Made by a program: the position numbers and the translations under genes. This document shows positions 43,383 to 52,971 of a stretch of DNA of 64,000 nucleotides, piece after piece (the first letter of the stretch is position 1; every line of letters starts with the position of its first letter). Under the pieces are notes generated by a model, which was not told the origin of the DNA, did not search any database, and saw only the letters and a list, made by a program, of their open reading frames with translations. Source of the DNA: Streptomyces paludis (GTDB lineage Bacteria; Actinomycetota; Actinomycetes; Streptomycetales; Streptomycetaceae); the NCBI RefSeq assembly GCF_003344965.1, contig NZ_CP031194.1, forward strand, positions 3,038,001-3,102,000, read 5' to 3'.

Positions 43383-43934
43383 TCAGTGGTCGGCCAACTC
43401 CGTGAATCTGCCGCCCAGTTCCTGCCGCAGCTTCGCGAGCGCCCGCACCGATCGGGTGCGTACGGCGGCGGAGCTGGAGTTCATCGCGTCGGCGGTCTCC
43501 TCGATGCTGCGGTCCTCCCAGTACCGGAGCACCACCACCGCGCGGTCCTTGGCCGTGAGCCGGCCGAGCGCGTCGAGGAGCGCGACCCGCAGCGCGGGAT
43601 CGTCGGCCGCGTCCCCCACCGCGTCGGGGAGCACGCCCAGGGGCCGTTCGGTGGCGGAGCGACGGCGCTGATGGGTGAGGAAGGCACGGACAAGGACGGT
43701 CTGCGCGTATCCGGCCGGATTGTCGATTCTGGCGATCCGGCCCCACCGCGCGTACATCCGGCCGAGTGTCTCCTGCACCAGGTCCTCGGCGAGATGGGTA
43801 TCGCCGCTGGTCAGCAGACACGCGGAGCGGAAGAGATGGTGCGTACGGCCGACCGCGAACTCTTTGAAATCATCCTCTCGGGATGATCTCTCCCCCGTTC
43901 GGCCCGTACGCACCGCCCAGACCGTGCGCCGCAT
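43383..43934 (-). CDS. SigE-family ECF RNA polymerase sigma factor
   Basis: This 183-residue sigma-70-like factor has region 2 (FKEFAVGRTHHLFRSACLLTSGDTHLAEDLVQETLGRMYARWGRI) and region 4 (LLDALGRLTAKDRAVVVLRYWEDRSIEETADAMNSSSAAVRTRSVRALAKLR). Its profile resembles the Streptomyces SigE family that typically pairs with a membrane protein downstream, as here. The start at 43934 gives a ~20-residue N-terminal extension; a later start near FKEFAVGR is possible. Confidence 0.9.
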   Translation of the reverse strand: MRRTVWAVRTGRTGERSSREDDFKEFAVGRTHHLFRSACLLTSGDTHLAEDLVQETLGRMYARWGRIARIDNPAGYAQTVLVRAFLTHQRRRSATERPLGVLPDAVGDAADDPALRVALLDALGRLTAKDRAVVVLRYWEDRSIEETADAMNSSSAAVRTRSVRALAKLRQELGGRFTELADH

Positions 43935-44069
43935 CGATCCCCCGATCCCCCGTCGGCACGCGGTCCTTGCCCCCGCCTTCCACCCCTTTGACGCGATGAC
44001 CCGGCGGAAATGTTTCAGACCAATTCTCAGGAACCGGCGAACCGCCCCTGAACTGCCCTTTCTTTTTCG

Positions 44070-46604
44070 TTACTTGAGATAGACGAGGGCGTCCGTGGTG
44101 ACCGCGGGCCGGTCCTTGGTGCCGACCACGACGATCTTGAGCGTGTGCGCGGCGGAGGCCGACCAGGTCTGGGTGAAGATCGCGTCCCGGTACTTGGTGG
44201 TGGCCGACTTCAGATCGACGGTCGAGACCTTCTTGCCGTCGAGGTAGATGTCCGCCTGTCCGGAGGTCGCGGCCCGGGAGACCACCCAGGAGACCGAGCG
44301 GCCGGTGAACTTCCAGGTCAGGGACGCCTGCTTGGAGGAGCTGGTCAGGGACTTGCCGCCCAGGTAGCTGCCGGAGGACTTGGCGGTCCAGGTGCCCGTC
44401 CGTACCGCCGCCGTCTCCTGGAGGATGACCGGCGTACCGGACACCGACGCGGCGGCGGTGTTGCCCGCCTGGTCGTACGCCGTCATCGACCACTTCGTCG
44501 CGACGCCCGACGCGGCGGTGTGGGCGGCGCTCGGGACGGCCGGCCCGTACGTCCTGGCGAGCGGCGCCGTCAGCCGTACGTCCTTGAGCGCGGCGCTGTC
44601 GGCGGCCCGCCAGCTCAGGGTGAGCGGGACGGCGGCGGTGTTGACCGTGCCGGTGCGCAGGGCGAGCGACGGCTTGACGGGGAACGTGGGGGCGGTGGTG
44701 TCGGCGACGACCGTCGTGTCGGTGGTACTGGCGGTGGCCTTCCCGGACTGGTGTACGGCGCGGACGGCCACGCGGTGGCTGCCGGGGGTGAGCGTCACCT
44801 TGGCCGAGGTGGCGGTGGCGGACGCCTTCGCGGCCACCTGGCCGTCGACCAGCACCTCGTGCGCGGTGAGCAGCGCGGCAGGGGTGGCCGTCGACCAGTT
44901 CACGGTGACGGCGCCCTTCGTGTAGTACGTCGTCCCGACCGCGCCCGCGCCCGTACTCGCGACCGCGCTCGCGCCGCCGAGCGAGGTGATCGCCGGGGCG
45001 GCCGGGGGACCCGCCGCCCAGGACCGTACGGTGGCGAGCCGGTCGTAGAACGCGTCGCCGGGGCACTGCGTGTTGTAGCCGTCGCGGTGTCCGTGGATCG
45101 CCGGGAGCGACCGCTTCGCGCCCTTGGCCCAGGACGCGCGGAAGAGGTTGGTGCCGGCCTCACCGGCGGTGAGGGTGGCGGTGGAGGCCGGGTCGACGCC
45201 GTACTGGCCGAGCTTCCAGGCGGCGATACGGGCGACCGAGACCAGCGCGGCCTGCGAGGGCGCGGCGGTGGTGTACGTACCGAGGACGGAGATACCGGTC
45301 GTCTCGGAGTTGAAGCCGTAGGCGTGCGCGCCCTGGACGGGACGGTCGACACCGCCCTTGCGGCCCTCGTAGACCGTGCCGCACTTGTCGACCAGGAAGT
45401 TGTAGCCGACGTCCTTCCAGCCCAGGGTCTTCACGTGGTACGTGTAGATGCCACGCACCACGGCGGGGGCCTGAGCGCAGGTGTAGTCGTTGCTCTCGGC
45501 GGTGTGGTGGACGACGACCGCCTTGACCTTGCCGCCGGGCAGATAGCCGGGCTCCTCGGGGCTGATCGACTCGTCGGCGCCCCAGCCGGCGCGCGAGGTG
45601 ATCGCCGGGCGCGGCGCGGTGGACGGCGGTCCCGCCGGTACGGATACGGTCGGGCTCGGCGAGCCGGCGACCGGGGACGACGTGGCGGGCGCCGGGGTGG
45701 CACTGCCGCTTCCGGTGCCGGCGCTCGCGCCCGTACCCGAGGAGGGCGCGGGGGAGGTGGAGCCGGCCGTGGGGGCGTCGCTCGCGGTGGGCTCGCCAGT
45801 CGAGGACCCGGAGCCGTCGCCCGGGTCGGCCTCGGGGGCTGTGCCGGGGTCGGGGTCGGGGGACTGGGTGTCCGCGGGCGCGTCGGGGTCGCCGGGGGCG
45901 GGCTCGGTGGAGGGCTCGTCGGCGGCGAAGGCGACGGTGTCCAGGGCGAGATCGGCGCGGCTGCCGGCGCGGCTGTCCGCACTGCCGTACGCGCGGCTGC
46001 CGCTGCCGGCGGCGCTGCGGCCACCGTCGGCGCCGCCGGCGCCACTGACGCCGCTGGCCTTGTTACGACTGCCGCTGCCGGCCCCGGCAGCCCCGGCGGC
46101 CCCGCCGTCCGGGTCGATCATGGCGAGGCTGAGGCCGGCGGGCAGCCGCCGCGAGGCCGTCCCGTCGCCCGCGACGACCCGTACCTCCACCCCGTCCGAG
46201 GGCCCCACCCAGGCGGGTTCCGTACCGCCGCGCCCGGCGGTCTCCTCGCCCTGCCCGCTGTCACCGTCGAGCGCCAGCCAGCGGGACCAGGCCCCGGAAC
46301 CGACCGCGCGCGTACGGGCCTCGATCCGGCCGGTCACCCGGACATCCGGATCGTCCCAGGTGACGCCCAGCATGCTGAACCGCTCGGTGTCCCGCCGGGG
46401 CAGCACCGCGCCCCGGCCGTCGTCCCGGGCATCGAGCCCGGCCGACCTGACGTCCACCTCGACGGGCCCGGCCCCTTTGGCACCACCGGCGCGGGCCCCC
46501 TCACTCCCCGTACCGCCACCGGGCAGCCCCTGAACGACGAGCACCCCCGTCACCCCGACCGCCGTTATCCCGGCAGCACCGAACCAGACACGACGTGCGA
46601 CCAC
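44070..46604 (-). CDS. N-acetylmuramoyl-L-alanine amidase (PGRP type), large secreted
   Basis: This 844-residue secreted protein has an N-terminal signal sequence (RVWFGAAGITAVGVTGVLVV) and a long Gly/Ala/Ser- and Pro/Asp-rich linker (about 160-340). A PGRP/amidase_2 domain follows (about 340-505), with zinc ligands in VVVHHTAES, the HGHRDG His and the Cys of QCPGDAFYD. The C-terminal ~330 residues include Ig-like/bacterial repeats and a final cohesin-like lectin fold with no assigned ligand. It cleaves the bond between N-acetylmuramic acid and L-alanine in peptidoglycan. GTG 46604. Confidence 0.9.
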   Translation of the reverse strand: MVARRVWFGAAGITAVGVTGVLVVQGLPGGGTGSEGARAGGAKGAGPVEVDVRSAGLDARDDGRGAVLPRRDTERFSMLGVTWDDPDVRVTGRIEARTRAVGSGAWSRWLALDGDSGQGEETAGRGGTEPAWVGPSDGVEVRVVAGDGTASRRLPAGLSLAMIDPDGGAAGAAGAGSGSRNKASGVSGAGGADGGRSAAGSGSRAYGSADSRAGSRADLALDTVAFAADEPSTEPAPGDPDAPADTQSPDPDPGTAPEADPGDGSGSSTGEPTASDAPTAGSTSPAPSSGTGASAGTGSGSATPAPATSSPVAGSPSPTVSVPAGPPSTAPRPAITSRAGWGADESISPEEPGYLPGGKVKAVVVHHTAESNDYTCAQAPAVVRGIYTYHVKTLGWKDVGYNFLVDKCGTVYEGRKGGVDRPVQGAHAYGFNSETTGISVLGTYTTAAPSQAALVSVARIAAWKLGQYGVDPASTATLTAGEAGTNLFRASWAKGAKRSLPAIHGHRDGYNTQCPGDAFYDRLATVRSWAAGPPAAPAITSLGGASAVASTGAGAVGTTYYTKGAVTVNWSTATPAALLTAHEVLVDGQVAAKASATATSAKVTLTPGSHRVAVRAVHQSGKATASTTDTTVVADTTAPTFPVKPSLALRTGTVNTAAVPLTLSWRAADSAALKDVRLTAPLARTYGPAVPSAAHTAASGVATKWSMTAYDQAGNTAAASVSGTPVILQETAAVRTGTWTAKSSGSYLGGKSLTSSSKQASLTWKFTGRSVSWVVSRAATSGQADIYLDGKKVSTVDLKSATTKYRDAIFTQTWSASAAHTLKIVVVGTKDRPAVTTDALVYLK

Positions 46605-46884
46605 GCCGTCCTCCCCCCGTTGGACCCGCGGCGACCACGGAACGGCGGCGACACGCCGCGCTCACGACCGCGAAAGCAGCGCTATTTTCACACAACTCCC
46701 CAGCCGTCCCTTCCCTGGCGCCACTCCCCGTCGTCCCTCGCGGTACGGGAATGCTGTGCTCCCTCATCCAGCGGACCGCGTTCGGTGAAGTAGCGGCCCT
46801 GGACTGCGACTAAACACCCGGCAACTGCCACAGGGACGACCAGAGCCGTAGCCGGAGGGGTCGTAGCCGTTCTTGGAAGGCGCC
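46605..46884. other. Intergenic region between the amidase and membrane protein genes
   Basis: This 280-bp region separates divergent genes, with no gene-like ORF. It should hold the amidase promoter; no clear -10/-35 is seen. Confidence 0.6.
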
Positions 46885-47343
46885 GTGGAGGCAGAAGACA
46901 GTCACAGCATCGCCGTACGTCACCATCCCGGCACCCTCCGCTACCGTACTCTCGTGACTGGCTTGCAAGCTGCGCTCTGGGGACTACTGGGAAGCGGCGT
47001 CGCCGAAGCTCTGAGTATCTCCAGATCCATGCATCCGAGCGGCCCGCACCGGATGTGGCGCTGGCCATGGGACAGCAAGGCCGACCGGCCGATGATGCTG
47101 GTGGCGATCGGGCTGCGGCTGTTCGCAGGGTGTGGGCTCGCGGCGGCCCTGTGGGCGTCCGGGTATCTCAATAGCGAGACCGCCGCGCTGGCCGCAGGGG
47201 TCGCCACACCGCTCATCGTTGCAAGGCTGTTCCAGTTCCTTCCGTTGCACGACGAAAATTCTGCGGTCGGTGAGTCCGTGCGACCCGCCACGCTCAATGG
47301 TGACGCTCTGTCGACAGACGGGAGGTCCGATGCCACACGCTGA
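46885..47343 (+). CDS. Small membrane protein, unknown function
   Basis: This ~152-residue protein has two or three predicted membrane helices (around GLQAALWGLLGSGVAEAL, PMMLVAIGLRLFAGCGLAAALWA and TAALAAGVATPLIVARLFQF). The start is unclear: a TTG at 46873 or a GTG at 46885 is possible, the latter with GGAAGG upstream. Its end overlaps the WD40 protein start by 14 bases. Codon use is less GC-extreme than its neighbours. No family recognised. Confidence 0.65.
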   Translation: MEAEDSHSIAVRHHPGTLRYRTLVTGLQAALWGLLGSGVAEALSISRSMHPSGPHRMWRWPWDSKADRPMMLVAIGLRLFAGCGLAAALWASGYLNSETAALAAGVATPLIVARLFQFLPLHDENSAVGESVRPATLNGDALSTDGRSDATR

Positions 47344-48439
47344 CAGCCGAGTTGGGAGATTGATCCGGGCGCTGGCAGCAGAGCCGCCGCCCGCAAAAGT
47401 CGAGGAGCGGGTTGCGGGGCGGCTCGTGCTGGCGCTGGGAGCAAGGTCGTTGCCTCCACGGGCCGTCCCCGAACGGCCTCGTCGCCCGCTTCCGGAACCC
47501 GGCCTTGCCGTCGGCCGGTTCTCCGGGTTCCTGACCTCTCTCGCCGTAGTACTGACCTGCCTCACGGCAACCGTCGCGCAGGGAATGCTGCCCGTGCCGT
47601 GGGCTCCCAAGAGGCCGGGGAAGGAGGTCGCGATCGAGCAGTGGCGACTGGTAGACAACGGGCGGCTCTGGACCGACCTAGGCACCGATGCACTGACCTT
47701 CTCGCCGAAGGACGGTCATCTGCTGATGACCATTTCCGCCAAGGGCGTGGACAGTTGGGATGTAGCGAATCCAGAGCACCCTGAACGGGTCGGCCTGGGA
47801 GAACACGGCGTGAAGAGCCGAGCGCTCCTGGGGGTCAGCCCCGACGGCCTGACACTCGTGGTCGTTGACGGCCAAAGTGTCCTCGGCCTGCGGACCGACA
47901 ACGGGCAACGAGTCTGGTCGATCACCAATCCGCACACCAAAGTGAAAGCAATCCACGTAAGCCAGTACAGCGTGATGTTCGCGGTATCCGACGCGACCCG
48001 CTCCACCCAGTTGCAGAGCGTCTCTCCCGGCGAAACCGACGGCACCCGAACCACAGCAAAGGGGCGAATTCCGCTGGACGCCCGTGCGGCCCAGTTCTCT
48101 CCGGATGGAAAGACCCTGGCCATCGCCACTGACGACGGTGCTCTGCACCTCTGGGACACCTCCTCCTCCAGCGGCCCGCGCCGCACGGGCCCGCCGTTCC
48201 CGGCGGAGAACAAGCGGACAACGGCCCTCGCCTTCAGCGCGGACGGCCGTCTTCTCGCGACAGTCGACGCGGATCACGTCGCACGGTTGTGGGACGTAGA
48301 GAATCCGGAACGCCCCCAGCCCCTCGGTAGCCCCCTGGCCTCGAACGTGCCCGTAACCGCCATTGCGTTCAGCCGTGATCCCCGCCTCGTCGCGACCGTC
48401 GGAACCGACCGCACCGCCTACCTCTGGCGACGGAATTGA
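47330..48439 (+). CDS. Membrane-anchored WD40-repeat protein
   Basis: This 369-residue protein has a cytoplasmic N-terminus (about 1-60), one membrane helix (about 65-85) and a WD40-like beta-propeller. At least three repeats with WD or closely related endings are visible (DSWDVAN, LHLWDTS, ARLWDVE, ending AYLWRRN). Only about four to five blades are recognisable, so the propeller may be partial. The ATG at 47330 has GGAGG five bases upstream. It overlaps the preceding membrane-protein gene, suggesting translational coupling and a two-subunit assembly. Confidence 0.8.
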   Translation: MPHADSRVGRLIRALAAEPPPAKVEERVAGRLVLALGARSLPPRAVPERPRRPLPEPGLAVGRFSGFLTSLAVVLTCLTATVAQGMLPVPWAPKRPGKEVAIEQWRLVDNGRLWTDLGTDALTFSPKDGHLLMTISAKGVDSWDVANPEHPERVGLGEHGVKSRALLGVSPDGLTLVVVDGQSVLGLRTDNGQRVWSITNPHTKVKAIHVSQYSVMFAVSDATRSTQLQSVSPGETDGTRTTAKGRIPLDARAAQFSPDGKTLAIATDDGALHLWDTSSSSGPRRTGPPFPAENKRTTALAFSADGRLLATVDADHVARLWDVENPERPQPLGSPLASNVPVTAIAFSRDPRLVATVGTDRTAYLWRRN

Positions 48440-48715
48440 TGTTCAGCGGTGCCTCGCCGACGTACTCCTTCTCCCTCACCCAGGCATCCCCCTGGTACGC
48501 CCACGGCCTCCAGCTCGGCGCGTCCTACCGAAGCGACCTCGTCAACAGTGCGAGCAAGGGCAACGCACCACCCCGATCACCGCGGTTTACCCGCATCAAC
48601 CCAAACATCCAACTGCAGCCAGCAGAGCAACCATTAGGCGCGTCTTGGGCCTGCGCCGCTACCTCCGCTTCGTCGCCACGGGCCACTGACCGCCCGCCGA
48701 TTAGGGCACGGCAGG
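48440..48715. other. Region without a confident gene between WD40 and P450 genes
   Basis: An ORF begins at 48439, its ATG overlapping the WD40 stop (TGATG), and codes for MFSGASPTYSFSLTQASPWYA then continues without recognisable similarity, running antisense into the P450 gene. The first ~45 codons look weakly gene-like. It could be the remnant of a coupled gene. Confidence 0.4.
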
Positions 48716-49918
48716 TCAGTAGCTCACCGGCAGAGCGACCAGCCCGCGGGCGCGCATCGACGGGCGCCACTTCAGCTCACCCGGCGCGGCGTCGAGGGTC
48801 AGTCGCGGGAAGCGGTCGAGGAGGGCGGTGAGGGCGGTCTCCGTTTCCATACGGGCCAGGGGCGCGCCGAGGCAGTAGTGGATTCCGTGGCCGAGGGCGA
48901 GGTGGCCGGACGCGTCGCGGCCTATGTCGAGCCGGTCGGGATCGGTGAAGCGGCGCGGGTCGCGGTGGGCGGCGGCCAGGGACAGCAGGACGGTCTCGCC
49001 GGCCGGGATGCCGACCCCGCCGACCGTGATGTCTTCGGTGGGGAAGCGGCGTATGGCCAGGGGCACGGGCCCGTCGTAACGGGCAAGCTCCTCGACGGCG
49101 GGTCCCAGTGCGCCGGGATCGGCGCGGAGCGCGGCCAGTTGGTCGGGGTGGCTGAGCAGGGCCAGGGTGGCGTTGCCGATCAGGTGGACGGTGTTCTCGT
49201 ATCCGGCGAAGAGGATGAGGAAGGCCAGGGACATGAGTTCGTCCTCGGTCAGCCGGTCCTCGTCGTCGCGTACGGAGATCAGCTCGGAGAGCAGATCGTC
49301 GGCGGGGACCGCCCGCTTGGCCGCGAGGAGCCCGGTGAAGAAGCCGAGCATGGACCGTACGGCCGCCTTCGTCTTCTCCGGCCGGGCCGGGTCCGGGGCC
49401 ACCAGCGCGTCGGTCCAGGACCGGAAGTCCCGCCGGTCGTCCGGGGCCACGCCGAGCAGATCGCAGATGACGGCGATCGGCAGCGGCGCGGCGTACGAGG
49501 CGATGAGATCGGCGCGGCCGAGCGGCGCGATGGTGTCGAGCAGCGCGTCGGCGGTCTTCCTGACGGGTTCCCGCAGGAGTTCGACACGGCGCGGGGTGAA
49601 CGCCTTGGACACCAGGCGCCGGATACGGGTGTGGTCCGGCGGGTCCATGTTGAGCAGGTTGGCGTCCAGCGCCGGCGGCAGCGAGAGTCCGTGGTAGCCA
49701 CCCGGCTTCGCGTTGCGCTTGTCGAGGGAGAGCCGGGGATCGGCGATGGCCTGGCGTACATCGTCGTAGCGTGTGACCAGCCACGCGGGGAGCCCGTCCG
49801 TTCCGGTGATGCGGTGGACGGGCCCCGCCTCGCGCAGCCGCGCGTACGCCTCGTACGGGTTCGCGATGAGCTGCGCGGGGTCAACTGGGTTCTGTTCAGC
49901 GGGTGTTGAGGTCGGCAT
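48716..49918 (-). CDS. Cytochrome P450
   Basis: This 400-residue soluble P450 has the I-helix AGYENTVHLIGN (Asn in place of the usual Glu/Asp next to the oxygen-binding Thr), the ExxR region, and the heme motif LGHGIHYCLGAPLARME with the Cys thiolate. It starts at ATG 49918 (MPTSTPAEQNPVDPA). The profile is that of Streptomyces P450s acting on xenobiotics or secondary metabolites; no ferredoxin is adjacent and the substrate is unknown. Confidence 0.95.
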   Translation of the reverse strand: MPTSTPAEQNPVDPAQLIANPYEAYARLREAGPVHRITGTDGLPAWLVTRYDDVRQAIADPRLSLDKRNAKPGGYHGLSLPPALDANLLNMDPPDHTRIRRLVSKAFTPRRVELLREPVRKTADALLDTIAPLGRADLIASYAAPLPIAVICDLLGVAPDDRRDFRSWTDALVAPDPARPEKTKAAVRSMLGFFTGLLAAKRAVPADDLLSELISVRDDEDRLTEDELMSLAFLILFAGYENTVHLIGNATLALLSHPDQLAALRADPGALGPAVEELARYDGPVPLAIRRFPTEDITVGGVGIPAGETVLLSLAAAHRDPRRFTDPDRLDIGRDASGHLALGHGIHYCLGAPLARMETETALTALLDRFPRLTLDAAPGELKWRPSMRARGLVALPVSY

Positions 49919-49971
49919 GGCCTCCACCCTAGACAGGCGGACGGCGGACGGCGGGTGGCGGGCGGTGTGGC

Positions 49972-51339
49972 TCAGGAGCCGGTCGGCGCGGGCGCGGGTG
50001 TCGCCGGGACCGGCTTGCCGAGCATGGCGCACACCGCGGCGTTCATCAGGGCCTGCTGGGCGGCGCGGGGCTTCGGTGAGGCGATACCGAAGATCGTGGT
50101 GGTGTAGACCGAGACCGTACGGCGGCCGGCGGCGTCGGTGTAGTTCTCGCTGGAGTAGCCGGGGACCTCGCCGTTGTGGCCCCAGACGGTGCCGCAGGGG
50201 GTGGCCACCTCCTCCAGACCGAGCCCGTAACGGCGGTTCGGGAACTCGGCCTCCTCTGCGCGGGTGGTACGCATCTCCTTCATCAGCGCGGGCGGCAGCA
50301 GCTTGCCGGACATCAGCGCGCCGGTGACGGTGGCCCACTCCCGCGCGGTGGAGACAGCGCCACCGGCGGCCCCCGTCGTACTGGGGTTGATCCAGGTGGT
50401 CTCGACGTGTCCCTCGGGCTTGGCCGGGCCGCTGAACGCGGTCCCGGCGGGCACGCCCGGGGGGAGCAGGCCGACGAGGCGGGCGGCGTCCGGTTCGTAG
50501 CCGGGGGCGAGTGCGGGATTCGTCGACTTGTCGGCGGCGTTTCCGGCGCCGGTGACCAGATAGGTGTTCTTCAGCTGGAGCGGACCGGCGATCTGCCGCT
50601 GGACCAGGTCCTCCAGGGGCTGTCCGGTCGCCTTCTCCGCGATCAGGCCGAGCGCCGCGTAGTTGGTGTTGCTGTAGGCGTAGTCCGTGCCGGGCGCGAA
50701 CATCGCCTCGTGCCGGACACCGGCGGCGACCTGTTCCTCGGGCGTCCAGACCTTGGTGTCCTGGCCGATGAACGCCTGGAACACATCCGGGTCGAAGAGG
50801 TAGTTGAACAGCCCGCTGGTGTGGTTGAGCAGCATCCGTACGGTGATCTCGGAGCCGCCCGGGATCATGCCGGGCAGCCACGCGTCGACCGGATCGCTCA
50901 GCTTGAGCTTGTTGTCGGCGACCAGTTGGAGGACCACGGTGGCGACCATCGTCTTGGTGTTGGAGCCCATCCGGAACTTGTCGCTCGCGGTGAGCGCGTG
51001 GTCGGCCTTGGTCCAGGGCGCCTGCCGGGTGATCTCGACCGGCTTCCCGCTGCCGTCGTCGACCCGGACGATCGTCCCGGGGGCACCGGCGTCCACGACC
51101 TGCTGGGCCAGCTCGGCCAGCCGGGCCCGCGGGGACGCGGCGGCATCGGAGGATACGGCCGCGCCGGAGGATGTGGCCGATGTGGAGACGGCCGAGTCCC
51201 TGCCCGACTCCTCCGCCTCCGCCGCGTCGCACGCGGTGAGGGCGCCGGTCAGCGCCACGGCCACGAGAAGCGACATACCTGCCTGGCAGCGGTGGCGCGG
51301 GGACGGCTTGCGCGGGGACTGCTTGGTACGACCGGTCAT
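49972..51339 (-). CDS. Serine hydrolase lipoprotein (beta-lactamase/D-Ala-D-Ala carboxypeptidase family)
   Basis: This 455-residue lipoprotein has a signal LLVAVALTGALTAC with the lipobox Cys, then a beta-lactamase family (class C/PBP4*) domain. The SxxK motif is GSNTKTMVAT, Tyr of YxN is in YAYSNTNYAAL, and the third motif is GHNGEVPGY (HxG type). It probably acts on peptides or esters at the cell surface; the substrate is uncertain. The ATG at 51339 has AGGAGG six bases upstream. Confidence 0.88.
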   Translation of the reverse strand: MTGRTKQSPRKPSPRHRCQAGMSLLVAVALTGALTACDAAEAEESGRDSAVSTSATSSGAAVSSDAAASPRARLAELAQQVVDAGAPGTIVRVDDGSGKPVEITRQAPWTKADHALTASDKFRMGSNTKTMVATVVLQLVADNKLKLSDPVDAWLPGMIPGGSEITVRMLLNHTSGLFNYLFDPDVFQAFIGQDTKVWTPEEQVAAGVRHEAMFAPGTDYAYSNTNYAALGLIAEKATGQPLEDLVQRQIAGPLQLKNTYLVTGAGNAADKSTNPALAPGYEPDAARLVGLLPPGVPAGTAFSGPAKPEGHVETTWINPSTTGAAGGAVSTAREWATVTGALMSGKLLPPALMKEMRTTRAEEAEFPNRRYGLGLEEVATPCGTVWGHNGEVPGYSSENYTDAAGRRTVSVYTTTIFGIASPKPRAAQQALMNAAVCAMLGKPVPATPAPAPTGS

Positions 51340-51573
51340 GAGGGTCCTCCTGTACGAGAGGGCGTCGGTCCGGGGGCGTCCGACGCCTGCCCTCAGAGCC
51401 TCGCTGGGTCCGGGCCGCGGAACACGGGTGGTGACCCCCCGGAGGGGTGGAGAAAACCCCACTGCGCGCGCCCGGCCGGCCGGTCATGATCAACGTCCAA
51501 CCACCGGTGCCGGAGGCCCGTTGCCCCGGCATCGATACGCTTCGGGGCGCGGGCAGCACGATGATGGAGCGTG

Positions 51574-52971
51574 ATGACCGATCCCAGCGCGACGCGCCTC
51601 CCGAGCAGCCCTGCCACGGGCAGCCCAGCCCCGCGCCACGGTCCCGCCCGCCACGAAGCCCCGCGCCACGATCCCGCCCACCGCTCCGGGCCGGCCCTGC
51701 GGATGAGCCTGCTGGGCGGGTCGCTGGTGCTGCTGCTGGCCTCGGCCGCGGGCGCCGCCCTGGCCACGCTCTGGATCACCTCGCTGTCGGTCGCCGCGAT
51801 CGGCGTCGGGATCCCGCTGACCCTGCTCGCGACCGTACTGATCCGCTGGTTCGCCGATCTGCACCGCCAGTGGGCCGCCGACCGGCTCGGCGAACCGGTG
51901 GCCCGGCCCTATCTGCCGCCGCCCGACGCCGGGTGGCCGGCGCGGCTGTGGACGATCGCGCGCGACCCGGCGAGCTGGCGTGACTGGGCCTGGCTGCTGG
52001 CCAACTCGGTCACCATGTGGTTCACGTACGGGCTGTCGCTCCTCCTCTTCCTCAGCGGCGTCTTCTATCTGATCTACCCGCTCCTCTACCGACTGACCCC
52101 GCCCCAGGTGTTCCGCACCCCCCTGGGCAACGGCTTCCGCCTGGAGAGCGTCCAGGAGTCGTTCGCGCTGGTGCCGCTCGGCCCGGTGTTCCTCCTGCTC
52201 TGGTACGTCACCGCCGTACGCCTGGCGAACCTGAACGCCCGAGTGATCCGCTCCCTGCTCGGCCCCACCGAGCAGGCGCGACTGCGCTCGCGCGTACGGG
52301 AGTTGGCGGACTCGCGGGCCGAGACCGTCGACGCCAAGGCCAGTGAACTGCGCCGGATCGAACGGGATCTGCACGACGGCGCGCAGGCCCGTCTGGTGTC
52401 GCTCGGTATGAGCCTGGGCCTGGCCGAGCAGCTGCTGCCCAACGACCCGCGGGCCGTCCAGCGACTGCTGGCCGAGGCGCGGGAGTCGACCGCCGACGCG
52501 CTGACCGAACTGCGCGACCTGGTACGCGGCATCCATCCGCCGGTCCTGGCGGACCGCGGCCTGGACGGCGCGCTGAAGGCCCTGGCCCTGGTCAACCCCA
52601 TTCCGACTACGGTGGTGACCCATCTGCCGGGACGGCTGCCCGCACCGGTCGAGTCCGCGGCGTACTTCGCCGTCGCCGAGGCCCTGTCGAACGCCATCAA
52701 GCACGCCGGTCCCCAACACATCAGGATCGAGGCGGAGTTCACCCCCCATCCGGCCCGCGAGGCGGGGGAACTGACGATGCGGGTGTACGACGACGGCCAC
52801 GGCGGCGCCACCATGGACGCCGACACCCCCACCCCCGCCACCACCCCCACCGGCACCGGCCTGCGCGGCATCGCCCGCCGCCTGGCCGCCTTCGACGGCA
52901 CCCTGACCGTCGACAGCCCGCCCGGCGGCCCCACCGAGATAAGGATGTCCCTGCCGTGCGCCTTGTCGTAG
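51574..52971 (+). CDS. NarL-type sensor histidine kinase
   Basis: This 465-residue kinase has an Ala/Pro-rich N-terminal ~42 residues and a sensor module with four membrane helices. HisKA_3 follows, with the phosphoacceptor in RRIERDLHDGAQARLVSL, and the HATPase domain has YFAVAEALSNAIKHA and DDGHGGA...GTGLRGIARRL motifs. It overlaps the response regulator gene by 16 bases. The sensed signal is unknown. The ATG at 51574 has GGAG five bases upstream; a GTG at 51571 is also in frame. Confidence 0.92.
   Translation: MTDPSATRLPSSPATGSPAPRHGPARHEAPRHDPAHRSGPALRMSLLGGSLVLLLASAAGAALATLWITSLSVAAIGVGIPLTLLATVLIRWFADLHRQWAADRLGEPVARPYLPPPDAGWPARLWTIARDPASWRDWAWLLANSVTMWFTYGLSLLLFLSGVFYLIYPLLYRLTPPQVFRTPLGNGFRLESVQESFALVPLGPVFLLLWYVTAVRLANLNARVIRSLLGPTEQARLRSRVRELADSRAETVDAKASELRRIERDLHDGAQARLVSLGMSLGLAEQLLPNDPRAVQRLLAEARESTADALTELRDLVRGIHPPVLADRGLDGALKALALVNPIPTTVVTHLPGRLPAPVESAAYFAVAEALSNAIKHAGPQHIRIEAEFTPHPAREAGELTMRVYDDGHGGATMDADTPTPATTPTGTGLRGIARRLAAFDGTLTVDSPPGGPTEIRMSLPCALS

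Noticed and set aside
48439..48831. Possible small protein coupled to the WD40 gene
   Set aside because: Overlaps the P450 3' end antisense and has no recognisable similarity beyond the first 45 codons; kept only as a described region.
49919..51559. Upstream extension of the P450 frame into the serine hydrolase gene
   Set aside because: The P450 starts at MPTSTPAEQN at 49918. The extension overlaps a convincing lipoprotein gene and has no P450 similarity.
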